64,000 bases of DNA from Streptomyces sp. CBMA123 (GTDB lineage Bacteria > Actinomycetota > Actinomycetes > Streptomycetales > Streptomycetaceae). This document shows positions 53,677-63,015 of this stretch, piece after piece. Where the stretch lies: NCBI RefSeq assembly GCF_014596465.1, contig NZ_MECK01000610.1:53676-117675 (forward strand), given 5' to 3'. A program made the position numbers and the translations under genes. Each line of letters begins with the position of its first letter. Positions within the stretch are counted from its first letter, which is position 1. The notes under the pieces are model-generated. The model was not told the origin of the DNA and made no database searches. It worked only from the letters and a program-made list of their open reading frames with translations.

Positions 53677-55077
53677 CTACAGCGGTGTGGCCCGGTCTGC
53701 CCCGTCGGCGGCGGGTGGGCCGACTCGCGGCAGCAGGGCGGCGGCGGCCAGGCCGCCCAGGCCGATGACCGCGAGCGCGGCCATCGCGGCCGCGTACGCG
53801 CCCTTGGTCAGCCCCGACACCAGGATCGTGCCGGCGATGGCCGTGCCGAGCGAGGACCCGAGGTTGGAGATGCTGCGCGACAGGCCGGAGATCTCGCCCT
53901 GCTGCGACTCGAGGAAGCAGGACTGGACGACGTTGACCGACGGGGTGAGCATCACCCCCAGGCCCAGGCCGATCAGCAGCAGTCCGGGCGCGAACGCCCA
54001 CGCACCGGGCGTCCAGGCCACCAGGGCCAGCAGCAGGGCGATGCCGGCGATCGTCACGACGAACCCGGCCATGATCAGGGTGCGCTGCGGACGGCGCCGC
54101 GCCAGCTTCTCGGCGGCCAGCGAGGAGGCGAGAATGCCGAGCGTGGCGGCCGTGAAGATGACTCCGGTCTGGATCGCGTCGTAGCCGCGCACGACCTGCA
54201 GATAGGCGGCCACGGTGAACGAGACGCCCATCAGCATCAGCCACTGCGTGTTCTGCGTGACCAGCCCCAGGTTGGAGGTGCGGTTACGGAACAGCGCCGT
54301 CGACAGCAGCGCCTCCCGGCCGGCCCGCTCCCGGCCGCGCACCCAGACGAAGAAACCGACCACCACCACGGCACCGGCCAGCAGCAGCCCCAGCGCCAGC
54401 CAGCCGTTGTTGTCGACCGCCAGGATTCCGGTCACCAGGAGCACCAGACCCGCCGCCGACAGCACCGCGCCGACGGTGTCGAAGGGCCGGGAGGGGTCGG
54501 GCGGCAGCGGATCGACGAGGCGGCGGCTGAGCACCACGATCGCCACGATCACCAGCGCCTGGAACACGAACGCGGCCCGCCAGCTGATCGCACTGGTGAT
54601 CAGACCGCCGATCAGCGGGCCCGCGGCCGCCCCGATACCGCCCATCGCCATGATCGCGCCGAACGCGCGCGCCCGGGACGCCGTGTCGGTGAACAGCAGC
54701 GTCGTCAGGATGTAGACCGGCGGGATCAGCAACGCCGTGCCCACGCCCTCCAGGATGGAGTTTCCGAGGATCAGCACCCCGAGCCCCGGCGCGGCCGCAC
54801 TCAGCACCGCCCCGACCCCGTAGACCACCAGCCCCGCCAGCAGGCAGCGTTTACGGCCCCATCTGTCGGTCAGCTTCCCGCCCGGGATCATCAGCGCGGC
54901 CATCACCAGCAGGAAGATCGTGATCGCCACCTGGACACCCTGCACGGTGGTGTCCAGGTCCTCGCTGATGTCGTTGATCATCACGTTCATGTTGGAGCCG
55001 GCGAAGCTGCAGATGAACTGCGCCAACGCCAGCGGGGCCAGCACCCGCCGCGCCCCCGCTGATGCCGTCCCCGCCAT
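53677..55077 (-). CDS. MFS drug-exporter, DHA2 type
   Basis: A 466-residue transporter with about 14 predicted helices. GKLTDRWGRKRCLLAGL is the motif A loop, and AAGPLIGGLITSAISWRAAF the motif C region of antiporters. DHA2 pumps export drugs or antibiotics by proton exchange; the substrate is unknown. ATG 55077 suits the family start. No regulator is adjacent. Confidence 0.85.
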   Translation of the reverse strand: MAGTASAGARRVLAPLALAQFICSFAGSNMNVMINDISEDLDTTVQGVQVAITIFLLVMAALMIPGGKLTDRWGRKRCLLAGLVVYGVGAVLSAAAPGLGVLILGNSILEGVGTALLIPPVYILTTLLFTDTASRARAFGAIMAMGGIGAAAGPLIGGLITSAISWRAAFVFQALVIVAIVVLSRRLVDPLPPDPSRPFDTVGAVLSAAGLVLLVTGILAVDNNGWLALGLLLAGAVVVVGFFVWVRGRERAGREALLSTALFRNRTSNLGLVTQNTQWLMLMGVSFTVAAYLQVVRGYDAIQTGVIFTAATLGILASSLAAEKLARRRPQRTLIMAGFVVTIAGIALLLALVAWTPGAWAFAPGLLLIGLGLGVMLTPSVNVVQSCFLESQQGEISGLSRSISNLGSSLGTAIAGTILVSGLTKGAYAAAMAALAVIGLGGLAAAALLPRVGPPAADGADRATPL

Positions 55078-55261
55078 AGCGCCACCTGCCCATTCACCGA
55101 ATCCACTGGTCCGCGGAGCTGCTCGACCTCGCCCGCACGCGGCCGACGCCGCCGGAGCGCAACCGCCACCCCGACCGTCGCACAGCCCGTCACCACAGGG
55201 CCTGAGGCGCGCAGCAGTGGCTGGTCTTCAAAAACCGCCTTCCCGAGTGATCCTGTGATGG

Positions 55262-55661
55262 TCACCGAGTAGGCCTGCGATCGCGCCGCCGACGACCAGG
55301 ACGGGGTTCTTCGGGTGGGCCAGGCCAGCGCCGCGGCCAGTCCTGCGGAATTGCCGGGTCGAAGAGGTCGACGGCCTGCATCCACGCCGGTGGTTCGGCT
55401 TCCTCGCCCTCGCGGGTGCGGTCCCGCCACTGCTTGAGGGCCGGCAGAAGAAGACGACGCCGAACCAGCTCTGGCGGGCCGGCTGACCGCTCGTCTGCAT
55501 TCCTCCGCCGAACGCCGCGACGGGTGCGGTCAGCACGCCGATGGAACCGATCCGTCCGAACGCTTCGGCGATCCCGTTGGCGCGGCCGCGGGGCGTGAGC
55601 ATGAGGATGACCGCGACCAACGGGACGGGACTGATCGCGATGCCCACTGCGGAGGCCTGCA
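55262..55661 (-). pseudogene. GAP-family (Sap-like) membrane protein, frameshifted
   Basis: The reverse frame starts MQASAVGIAISPVPLVAVIL, a typical GAP/Sap opening, then MLTPRGRANGIAEAF; later family segments (for example WFGVVFFLLPALKQW and the PKNPVLVVGGAIAGL helix) lie in different frames. Several helices are missing. A decayed gene. Confidence 0.55.
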
Positions 55662-55733
55662 TCTGTCCGACGGGGTTGCCCGCGGTGCTCCTGTGGGACG
55701 GGGGACTGGTTTCGATGGGGATGCCGCGCGTGG

Positions 55734-56780
55734 TCAGGCTGCGCAGCGGAATCCGATGTGGCTCATGCCGGTGTCGATCGGTTGCGGGCGGCGGGCGGCG
55801 GGGCGGTAACGATGACAGTACTCGTCCGCGCACAACCACGACCCGCCCTTGACGACCTTTCGCGGTACCGCCGGGCCGGGGGCGCGCGGGTCGACGCTGG
55901 CGGCTTCCGCGTCGTGTCGTGCGCTGTCGGGCGCGCAGCAGGAGGGGACGGCGTCGCGGCCGCCGGTGACAGCGTGAGCGGGGGCGAACCAGTCCGAGGT
56001 CCATTCCCAGACGTTGCCGACCATGTCGTGCAGGCCGTAGCCGTTCGCGGGGTAGCTGCCGACCGGTGCCGGGCCCATCGCGCCGCCGGGGTGGGTGTTG
56101 CGCCAGGGGAAGTGCCCGGACCACCAGTGCGCCAGGCGGCGCCCACCGGGAAGCTGTTCGTCGCCCCACGTGTAGGCGGCTCCGTCCAGACCGCCGCGAG
56201 CGGCGTACTCCCACTCAGCCTCGGAGGGCAGGCGGTGCCCGCGCCAGCGGGCGTAGGCCTCGGCGTCCTGGTGGGCGATGTGCACGACGGGATGCTGCTT
56301 GCGGCCCCGAAGGCCGGAGCCGGGACCTTCCGGGCGGCGCCAGCCGGCCCCGGGGGTCCAGGCCCACCACTGGCTCAGGTCCCGCAGGTCGACCGGGCCG
56401 GGGGTGGGGCGGAACACCATCGAGCCCGGCTTCAGCAGTTCTGCCGGCAGGCCCGGGTAGTGCGCCGGGTCCAGCGGGCGCTCCGCGAGCGTGACGTAGC
56501 CGGTGGCCGCGACGAACGCCGCGAACTGCGCGTTGGTCACCTGGTGGCGGTCGATCGCGAAGGCGTCGACGGTGACCGAGCGTGTGGGCGCCTCTTCGGG
56601 GTAGTGCCGGTCCGAGCCCATGGCGAAGTGTCCGGCGGGAAGGGCGACCATGCCCTCCGGGGCGCTGACCGGCCGGTCACCGCCCGCCGCTGGTCCGGGC
56701 AGCAGGGGCATCAAGGGCAGGGAGGCAGGGGCAGGTGCGACAACACCGCAGCCCTTCGTGCCCGGGCTGGGCTCACGCAC
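55734..56780 (-). CDS. Formylglycine-generating enzyme (sulfatase maturase)
   Basis: A protein of about 348 residues. FGE-sulfatase domain: MVALPAGHFAMGSD, DRHQVTNAQFAAFVAATGYV, RLPSEAEWEYAARGG, VGNVWEWTSDWF, and the active-site Cys pair in GGSWLCADEYCHRYR, ending HIGFRCAA. It oxidises the sulfatase active-site Cys to formylglycine. The start is uncertain: GTG 56780 overlaps the sulfatase end and suits translational coupling; ATG 56711 is also possible. Confidence 0.85.
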   Translation of the reverse strand: MREPSPGTKGCGVVAPAPASLPLMPLLPGPAAGGDRPVSAPEGMVALPAGHFAMGSDRHYPEEAPTRSVTVDAFAIDRHQVTNAQFAAFVAATGYVTLAERPLDPAHYPGLPAELLKPGSMVFRPTPGPVDLRDLSQWWAWTPGAGWRRPEGPGSGLRGRKQHPVVHIAHQDAEAYARWRGHRLPSEAEWEYAARGGLDGAAYTWGDEQLPGGRRLAHWWSGHFPWRNTHPGGAMGPAPVGSYPANGYGLHDMVGNVWEWTSDWFAPAHAVTGGRDAVPSCCAPDSARHDAEAASVDPRAPGPAVPRKVVKGGSWLCADEYCHRYRPAARRPQPIDTGMSHIGFRCAA

Positions 56781-58273
56781 TCGGCATTCCGGCGACCAGA
56801 TTGGCCAGGACCTGGTCAATGGTGAAGCTCCCGGCCTTCTGCCGGGGCGGGAACTCCTTGAAAGTGGACAGGAAGTCCGCGACGACCCGCTGGGCCGGCA
56901 CGAGCAGGAACGCGTGGGCGAGGAACCAGTCGTAGTAGGTGTTCGCGGTGACGTCGGCCTTCTCGAACGGGTCGGTGCGCAGGTTGAACAGCTTGGGCAC
57001 GCGCAGCACGGTGAACGGCTCAGCCCACAGCGCCATGGTTCCCGGCGAGCGCTGCTCCATGAAGATCAGCTTCCAGTTGTCGTAGCGCAGCGCCATCAGG
57101 TCCCCGTCATCGGAGAAGTAGAAGAACTCCCTGCGCGGGCCCTGCTCACTCTGACCGGTCAGGTAGGGCAGCAGGTTGTGGCCGTCGAGGTGGACCTTGT
57201 AGGACTGGCCGTCCAGCGTGGTGCCGGCCTTGAGCTTGTCGGCGATCTTCGGCTCACCGGCCGCGGCGGCGAAGGTGGGCAGCCAGTCCAGGCCGGCGAC
57301 GATCTCGTTGGACACCACCCCGGCCGGGATGTGACCGGGCCAGCGCACCAGGGCCGGAGTGCGGAAGCCGCCCTCCCAGTTGGAGTTCTTCTCGCTGCGG
57401 AAAGGGGTCGTGGCCGCGTCCGGCCAGGTGTTGGCGTGCGGGCCGTTGTCCGTGCCGTAGACCACGATGGTGTTCTCAGCGATGCCCAGCTCGTCCAGCA
57501 GATCCAGCAGCACGCCGATCAGCTTGTCGTGGTCGATCATCGCGTCGTGGTACTCGGACTGCCAGCGCCCGGACTGGCCCAGGGACGCGTCCTTGACGTG
57601 GGTGCGGAAGTGCATGTGCGTGGTGTTGAACCAGAGGAAGAACGGCACGTCATCGCCGGCCTGACGGCGGATGAAGTCCCCGGCTGCGGAGGCGAACTCC
57701 TCATCGCAGGTCTTCATCCGCTCCCGGGTCAGCGGCCCGGTGTTCTCGATCCGCTGCCCGCCGTGGCCGTCGGCCCAGGTGTGCAGCACCCCACGCGGCC
57801 CGTAGTTCCTGCGGAAGTCCGGGTACTCCTCCTCGGAGGGGTAGTCGCGCTCCTCCGGCTCCTCCTCGGCATTGAGGTGGTAGAGGTTGCCGAAGAACTC
57901 GTCGAAGCCGTGCAGAGTCGGCAGATGCTCGTCCCGGGTCGCCCAGGTGGTTCTTGCCGAACTGGCCGGTGGCGTAGCCCTGCTCCTTCAGGACCCGGGC
58001 GATGGTCGGGTCCTGCGGCTGCATGCCCAGCTCCGCCCCCGGTAGCCCCACCTTCGACAGACCGGTGCGGAACGGGCTCTGGCCGGTGATGAACGCCGAA
58101 CGCCCCGCCGTACAGGACTGCTCCGCGTAGTAGTCGGTGAACCGCATACCCTCGGCGGCGATCCGGTCGATGTTCGGCGTGCGGTAGCCCATCAGGCCGT
58201 CGCTGTAGCAGCTCAGGTTCGTGATCCCGATGTCGTCGCCCCACAGCACCACAATGTTCGGCTTGCCCGCCAT
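56773..58273 (-). pseudogene. Arylsulfatase-type gene with single-base frameshift
   Basis: ATG 58273 follows GAGGAGAGGGAC and begins MAGKPNIVVLWGDDIGITNL. The metal ligands and the motif SCTAGRSAFITGQ (C-x-A-x-R, with Ala where C-x-P-x-R is usual) are present. At 57931-57939 one extra base in a CCCGGG run shifts the frame: GKNHLGD should continue as DEHLPTLHGFDEFFGNLYHL, which lies in the next frame and runs intact to 56773 (TTHMHFRTHVK, YGTDNGPHANTW). Otherwise full length (about 500 residues), so the break is recent, or an assembly error. Confidence 0.8.
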
Positions 58274-58423
58274 CGTCCGCGTCCCTCTCCTCGGCCCCGC
58301 CGGTCCTGCTCCGCTCCCACGCTATGAGTCGGCCGGGCCGCCCGCCGTGCGCAGTGCTGCGAACCGGTGAACCCCCGCGCCGCCGGTCGGCCGGCCGGTG
58401 CACGCCCGTCCGGGTGGAGTGGT

Positions 58424-59122
58424 CTATTTGAGGATGTTGATCGCCCGAGCGATCACCAGGGCCGCCACCACGAGCGAGACGGTACTCTGAGTGATCATCA
58501 GCAGTTTGGCCCACGGCTTGACCGGCGACGTGTCGGCCGGACCGAACGACGCGGAGGTCCAGAAGGCCAGCGCCAGGTAGTCCACGAAGACCGGGACCCA
58601 CGCGGAGCAGGTGCTCTGCTGGAGCTGCATCTCGGGGAACACGAACGCGGGGTCCGCGAAGGGCCGGTGCGCCCGCGCGGCGGCACCGCCCCGGTCCAGA
58701 TCCCAGTACCACAGCGCGAACGCGATCACGTTGGTCACCCAGATGACCCCGCCCGTCGCGAGAAGACCCGTCGCGTTGTCGGCGTAGAGCTTGCTGTCGG
58801 TCAGGATGTCCGCCACCAGGGACGCGGCAGCACCGAGGTTCGCCAGCGTGATGAACGCGATCATCAGGTCGGTCACCACCCGTAGCCACCGTGTCTGCCG
58901 ATCGATCCGGCCGGGGTCAGCTCCGATCAGGACGGCCAACAGCACCACCATGACCGCCGGCAGCACCCACGACGGGCTCTCGCGATAACTGCGCGGGAGC
59001 GCGACGTGGAGCAGCGCGGCGACCAGGACGGCCGACGCGACCGGCCACCAATGCTCGCCGCGCGGCTCTGCCGGCTCACCCGCGGGGGACGGTTCGCCGG
59101 GATCATCGAGGCGGGAGTTCAT
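58424..59122 (-). CDS. DUF1345 family membrane protein
   Basis: A 232-residue protein with about five membrane helices (WWPVASAVLVAALLHVAL, WVLPAVMVVLLAVLIG) and the family segment VFVDYLALAFWTSASFGPAD followed by KLLMITQSTVSLVVAALVIA. The function of the family is unknown. ATG 59122. Confidence 0.75.
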   Translation of the reverse strand: MNSRLDDPGEPSPAGEPAEPRGEHWWPVASAVLVAALLHVALPRSYRESPSWVLPAVMVVLLAVLIGADPGRIDRQTRWLRVVTDLMIAFITLANLGAAASLVADILTDSKLYADNATGLLATGGVIWVTNVIAFALWYWDLDRGGAAARAHRPFADPAFVFPEMQLQQSTCSAWVPVFVDYLALAFWTSASFGPADTSPVKPWAKLLMITQSTVSLVVAALVIARAINILK

Positions 59123-59139
59123 GGCTCATTGTGCTGCCG

Positions 59140-59545
59140 TCCGGCTCCCGAGAACCGCCCATCGGGTCGACGGTCACCCCCGGGGAGCAACCGTGCGTAC
59201 GGCCCGCCGTGCGGATCCAGGAGTCGGCCCCCGCTGATCCCCGTCTCACAAGGGGGCGGGTCGCCGTACCCAGAAGGGGGCGGCCCCGCTCCGCCTGCGG
59301 GTGGCAGCGGTGGCAGCGGTGGCAGCGGAGGCCGCGGGTGAGGCCGGTGTGGGGGTCGTGGTCCTCGCTGTGGGCGGGGCGGCCGGGCTCCGGGGTGGAG
59401 CCGCAGACGGCGCAGCGGTTCCGGTGGTAGGCGAGGAGGCGTTCGGCGGGGCGCTGGCGGTGGTCGTAGGGCGGCAGGGGCCTGGACAGGTAGGCCGGGA
59501 GGCGGGTCGGGCGTGGGCGTGACGGTCCCTTGCCGGTTCAGCGGT
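59140..59545 (-). pseudogene. HNH endonuclease VII-like fragment
   Basis: The reverse frame reads YHRNRCAVCGSTPEPGRPAH, SEDHDPHTGLTRGLRCHRCH: the Zn-binding Cys pairs and DHD/H active site of endonuclease VII. A stop lies upstream with no start; a triple GTGGCAGCG repeat (59310-59336) expands the last CxxC (RCHRCHRCH) and the C-terminal part is unrelated. A relic. Confidence 0.55.
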
Positions 59546-59666
59546 GCTTCGGTCCGGGCGGCAACGGGCCCGCCCGCCCCCGGGCTGGGGGTGGGCGGGC
59601 CCTGTTCCTCTTCGGGCAGTCCCGTCAACGGGCCGGCGTGGAGGCCGTTCCGTGCCGGGTGGGTTC

Positions 59667-61484
59667 TCAGCTGGTGGGCAGGGTGGTGCCGGGCAGGGTG
59701 TCCAGGGGGGCCCAGGCGGGCATGCCGGGCTTGTAGGCGGTGTGGTTGACGGTGCCGGTGGTGCTGGCGTCGAAGAGGTCGACGGTCTTGGTGGAGGCGC
59801 TGAACAGCGGGGCGGGGATCCGGCCGGCGGCGAGCTTCGTGGTTCCGCTCAGGGGCTCCCAGGCGCTCCACGGCTTGCCGTTGTTGAACCAGAAGGTGTG
59901 GTAGAGGGTGGTGTCGCGGCCGGTGGCGAAGAGTTCGATGGCGTCGGTGGCGGGGTTGTAGAGGGCGTTGGGGGCGCTGCTGAACCGGTAGTCGCCGTTG
60001 ATGTTCGTCCAGTCGCTCCAGTCCTTCATGCCCGGGGTGTAGTAGCGGTGGGCGATGGGGCCGTCGGTGGTGGTGGCGAAGACCTCGGCGGTCTTGGTCG
60101 AGGGGTTGTAGACCAGGCTCGGGCTGCCGGTGACGGTGGCCCCGTCCAGGGGGAGCCAGGCGTTCCACGGCTTGCCGTCGTTGAACCAGTAGGTGTGGTA
60201 CACGGCGCCGCCGGGTTCGACGGCGAACAGCTCGACCGCGCCGGTGGCCGGGTTGTAGATCGCGCCGGGGGTGGCGTTGAACTTCCGGTCGTGGATGGCG
60301 GTCCAGTCGGACCAGCCGGTCATGCCGGGGGAGTAGTACGTGTGGGCGACGGGGCCGTCGACGGTGGTGGCGAAGACCTCGGCGGTCTTGGTCTCCGGGT
60401 TGTAGACGGCGGTGGCGCTGCCGGTGAACTTGGTCGCGCCGGTGCCGGCCCAGGGACGCCAGCCCTGCGCGTCGGCCGTGTAGTAGGTGCGCCACATGAG
60501 GCCGTCGCTGTCCCTGGCGTACAGCTCGATGGCGTTGGTGGCCGGGTTGTAGAGGGCGGTGGGCGAGCCGGCGAACGGCTTGGTGCCGGCCGGGCGTTCG
60601 CTGATCGGCATCCAGGAGCTCCAGCCCTGGCCGTTGATGTTGTACGAGCCCACGACGCGGCCCTTGTCGTCGACGGTGAACACCGTCGAGGTCTGCTTGA
60701 CGGGGTCGTGGACCGCGCTTGCGGTCGGCGCGGTGGCGGTGTCGCGAACCTGCTGGACCCAGGCGCCGAGGTCGTCGACGCGGGTAGCGGTGGCGCCGGT
60801 GCGGGTCTCGGTGGCGGGGGTGCCCAGGCAGCCGCCCTGCCACGAGCGGGAGGCGACGGCGGCGAGTTCGGCCTTGCCGTTGGTCTCGCGGATCACGGGG
60901 GCGCCGGTGTCGCCCTTGCAGATCGCGGCGCCGCCCGTGCCGGTGACGGCGATTGCGGTCGGGTTCACGCTGTCCAGGCTGAACAGGCCGGTGTGCAGGG
61001 CGGCGGGCACCCATTCGTCCTTGGTGCGCCCGTAGCCGGGAACACGCAGCTTCTCGCCGGCCGTGGGCGTGGCGGTGGCGAGGGCGAGTGGGGCGACGCC
61101 CTGGACAGGGGCGGCGAGTCGGGCCAGGACGACGTCGCGGCCGGTGCGCGGTGCGAGCTCGAGGACGTCGACGGTCTTGCCGGCGATGGTGGCGGTGGTC
61201 TTCCACTTCGGTGCACCTGGCTGCAGATTCTGCGGCTGGGCGGGGTCGTCGGAGAAGCAGCTGGCGGCGGTGATCACCCAGTTGCGGTCCACGAGCGTGC
61301 CGGTGCAGGCGCGGAAGTTGTCGCCGATGACCAGGCGCGCGGTGGCGGTGTAGGTGCCGTTGGCGGCCGTGTCGGCAACCACGGCGTGGGCCGGTGCAGC
61401 AGGGAGTACGGAGAGGGCGCCGACTGCGGTGGCGGAGGCTAGGAAGGTCTTCCAAGCGGCGCCCAGGGGGGCGGTGTCAGACAA
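59667..61484 (-). CDS. Secreted trypsin-like protein with inactive catalytic site and propeller repeats
   Basis: A 605-residue exported protein. TTG 61484 with AAGGA upstream gives a signal peptide (VGALSVLPAAPAHA). An S1-type domain follows, but the catalytic His is Ser (VITAASCFSD instead of TAAHC) and the catalytic Ser is Thr (ICKGDTGAPVI instead of GDSGGP), so it should not cleave protein. The second half is about seven repeats of 46-50 residues (YNPATxAxELFA, HTYW, W-x-x-W-x-P/I), likely a beta-propeller that binds carbohydrate. Similar pseudo-trypsins are frequent in Streptomyces. Confidence 0.8.
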   Translation of the reverse strand: MSDTAPLGAAWKTFLASATAVGALSVLPAAPAHAVVADTAANGTYTATARLVIGDNFRACTGTLVDRNWVITAASCFSDDPAQPQNLQPGAPKWKTTATIAGKTVDVLELAPRTGRDVVLARLAAPVQGVAPLALATATPTAGEKLRVPGYGRTKDEWVPAALHTGLFSLDSVNPTAIAVTGTGGAAICKGDTGAPVIRETNGKAELAAVASRSWQGGCLGTPATETRTGATATRVDDLGAWVQQVRDTATAPTASAVHDPVKQTSTVFTVDDKGRVVGSYNINGQGWSSWMPISERPAGTKPFAGSPTALYNPATNAIELYARDSDGLMWRTYYTADAQGWRPWAGTGATKFTGSATAVYNPETKTAEVFATTVDGPVAHTYYSPGMTGWSDWTAIHDRKFNATPGAIYNPATGAVELFAVEPGGAVYHTYWFNDGKPWNAWLPLDGATVTGSPSLVYNPSTKTAEVFATTTDGPIAHRYYTPGMKDWSDWTNINGDYRFSSAPNALYNPATDAIELFATGRDTTLYHTFWFNNGKPWSAWEPLSGTTKLAAGRIPAPLFSASTKTVDLFDASTTGTVNHTAYKPGMPAWAPLDTLPGTTLPTS

Positions 61485-61552
61485 GAGTTCGGTCCTTGGG
61501 TGATGCGGGTGGGCGCAGCGGGCAGGCGGTGCGCGGAGAGCCTGAGAGCGAG

Positions 61553-62071
61553 TCAGCCGGTGACGTGTAGTTCGACGGCGGTGGTCGGGGCCTGGCCCAG
61601 GCCTTCGCCGACGCCGATGAGGTCGTCCTTGGGTACGTCCGTGCTTGTGGAGGCACCGGCGGCGGTGAGGACGATCCGGATGGCTCTGCCTGAGGTCTGT
61701 ACGGCGAACACGTCCGGCAGTTCGAGGGTGAGGAACCCGGTCGTGGAGGGAGCGGTGAAGCAGATCCGGTTGTCGGGGTTGCCCGGCGCTCGGGTCCACA
61801 GCTGGATCTGCGAGGGCTTGGAGCAGTCGCCCAGCTGGACCCCGCCGTCACCGCGCAGGAGCTTGACCCTGCTGATGGTCGAGGCGCCGGGATAGGCGAA
61901 GTCTTCGACAGCTGAGGGTGGGGCCGAGTTGTCGGCGGGCGGCGGCGCGGTGTCAGCTGAGGCGAGTGCAGTTGCGGAGGCAAGTGCTATGGCCATGCCG
62001 AGGGCAACGGCGAGCCACTGGCGTGCGGCACCGAGGGCCTGTCTTGCTGTGGGGAGGAAGTCGTGGATCAC
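61553..62071 (-). CDS. Secreted hypothetical protein, paralogue A
   Basis: A 172-residue exported protein. Leader LAVALGMAIALASATALASA, then AVEDFAYPG, VKLLRGDGGVQLGDC, NRICFTAPS and LTLELPDVFAVQTSG. It shares this pattern with the next upstream gene and lies 68 bases before the pseudo-trypsin start, so the three may form one transcript. Function unknown. Confidence 0.7.
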   Translation of the reverse strand: MIHDFLPTARQALGAARQWLAVALGMAIALASATALASADTAPPPADNSAPPSAVEDFAYPGASTISRVKLLRGDGGVQLGDCSKPSQIQLWTRAPGNPDNRICFTAPSTTGFLTLELPDVFAVQTSGRAIRIVLTAAGASTSTDVPKDDLIGVGEGLGQAPTTAVELHVTG

Positions 62072-62104
62072 CTGGACTCCAGGAGGGTGGGCGAGGGCTG
62101 AGGG

Positions 62105-62593
62105 TCAGGTCGTACGCAGCTCGAGGAGGACGGCCGGCTTGCCTGAACCGGTGCCGCTGCCGATTCCGACGCTGGCGGCGGCGCCCTTGGCGATGTCGAC
62201 GGTCTGGGAGACGCCCTCGCTGGTGATCTTGGCGCTGAGCGCGTAGTTGTCCGTCCGGATCCGGATCACGTTCGGCACTTCCAGTGCGAGGTAGCCGTTG
62301 CCGCCGGTCGCGCGGAAGCAGATCCTGTTCCCGCTCTCGTTGGGCAGGTCCATGCTCAGCACGCTGATCTGGTCGTTGACGGCGCAGTCCGACAGCATGA
62401 TGTGGCCGTCGCCGCGCAGCAGCTTGACGTTGCCGAACGGGGCGGGACCGGGGTAGGTGAAGTCCTCCACCGCCGGGGGCGCGGCCGAGTTGTCCGCAGG
62501 AGTGCTCTCGGCGGAGGCGAGTGTGCCGGCACCGAGCGTCGCCGCTATCGCGATGAGACCGGCGGCAAGGTGCCGGGAGGCAAGCTTTGCCAT
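62105..62593 (-). CDS. Secreted hypothetical protein, paralogue B
   Basis: A 162-residue exported protein. Leader LAAGLIAIAATLGAGTLASA, then AVEDFTYPG, VKLLRGDGHIMLSDC, NRICFRATG and LALEVPNVIRIRT. Same Cys and RGDG positions as paralogue A; a duplication. ATG 62593. Confidence 0.7.
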   Translation of the reverse strand: MAKLASRHLAAGLIAIAATLGAGTLASAESTPADNSAAPPAVEDFTYPGPAPFGNVKLLRGDGHIMLSDCAVNDQISVLSMDLPNESGNRICFRATGGNGYLALEVPNVIRIRTDNYALSAKITSEGVSQTVDIAKGAAASVGIGSGTGSGKPAVLLELRTT

Positions 62594-63015
62594 GACTATC
62601 CCTACTCTTTTCTTCTTGGGTTGCCCGATGGCACGGATGCAAAAGATCCTGATGAAGGGCCTGGCTTGCTGGAGAACCGATAGTTTTGATGGTTCGTCAC
62701 CAGAAGAGGTGGGGGATGAGGGTCGTCACTCCCCCTCTTCTGTCCCAGGCTGAATCCGCCCCATCGAACCAGAAGGAGCGAGAGTGCGACAACTGTGGAT
62801 CCGCGATTGCCAGGTGGAATGTCCTGATTTATAGGAAACAGTCCCATTCCGATGGAGCGTCAGCTCATCGATACTCAATGCCTGCAGGAGGTCGGTGGAT
62901 TGCTATCGATTTACCTTGGGATGACCGGTTCGGCATGCTCACTGTCGTGGCGTAATATCTGAGTAAACTCCCCTTCGCGGCCGAGATGCGGTCGACGTTG
63001 AAAGGGGAGGTTTTG
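62594..63015. other. AT-richer intergenic region with hairpin
   Basis: About 420 bases between divergent genes, noticeably less GC-rich. CAGAAGAGG (62701-62709) pairs with CCTCTTCTG (62734-62742), with further G/C pairing inside. It probably holds both promoters; no gene is supportable. Confidence 0.5.

Noticed and set aside
59308..59336. GTGGCAGCG triple tandem repeat as a regulatory site
   Set aside because: More simply a slippage expansion inside the Cys-x-x-Cys part of the endonuclease relic.
59119..61455. Arg/His-rich reverse frame of 778 codons
   Set aside because: Shifted shadow of the pseudo-trypsin gene and the endonuclease relic.
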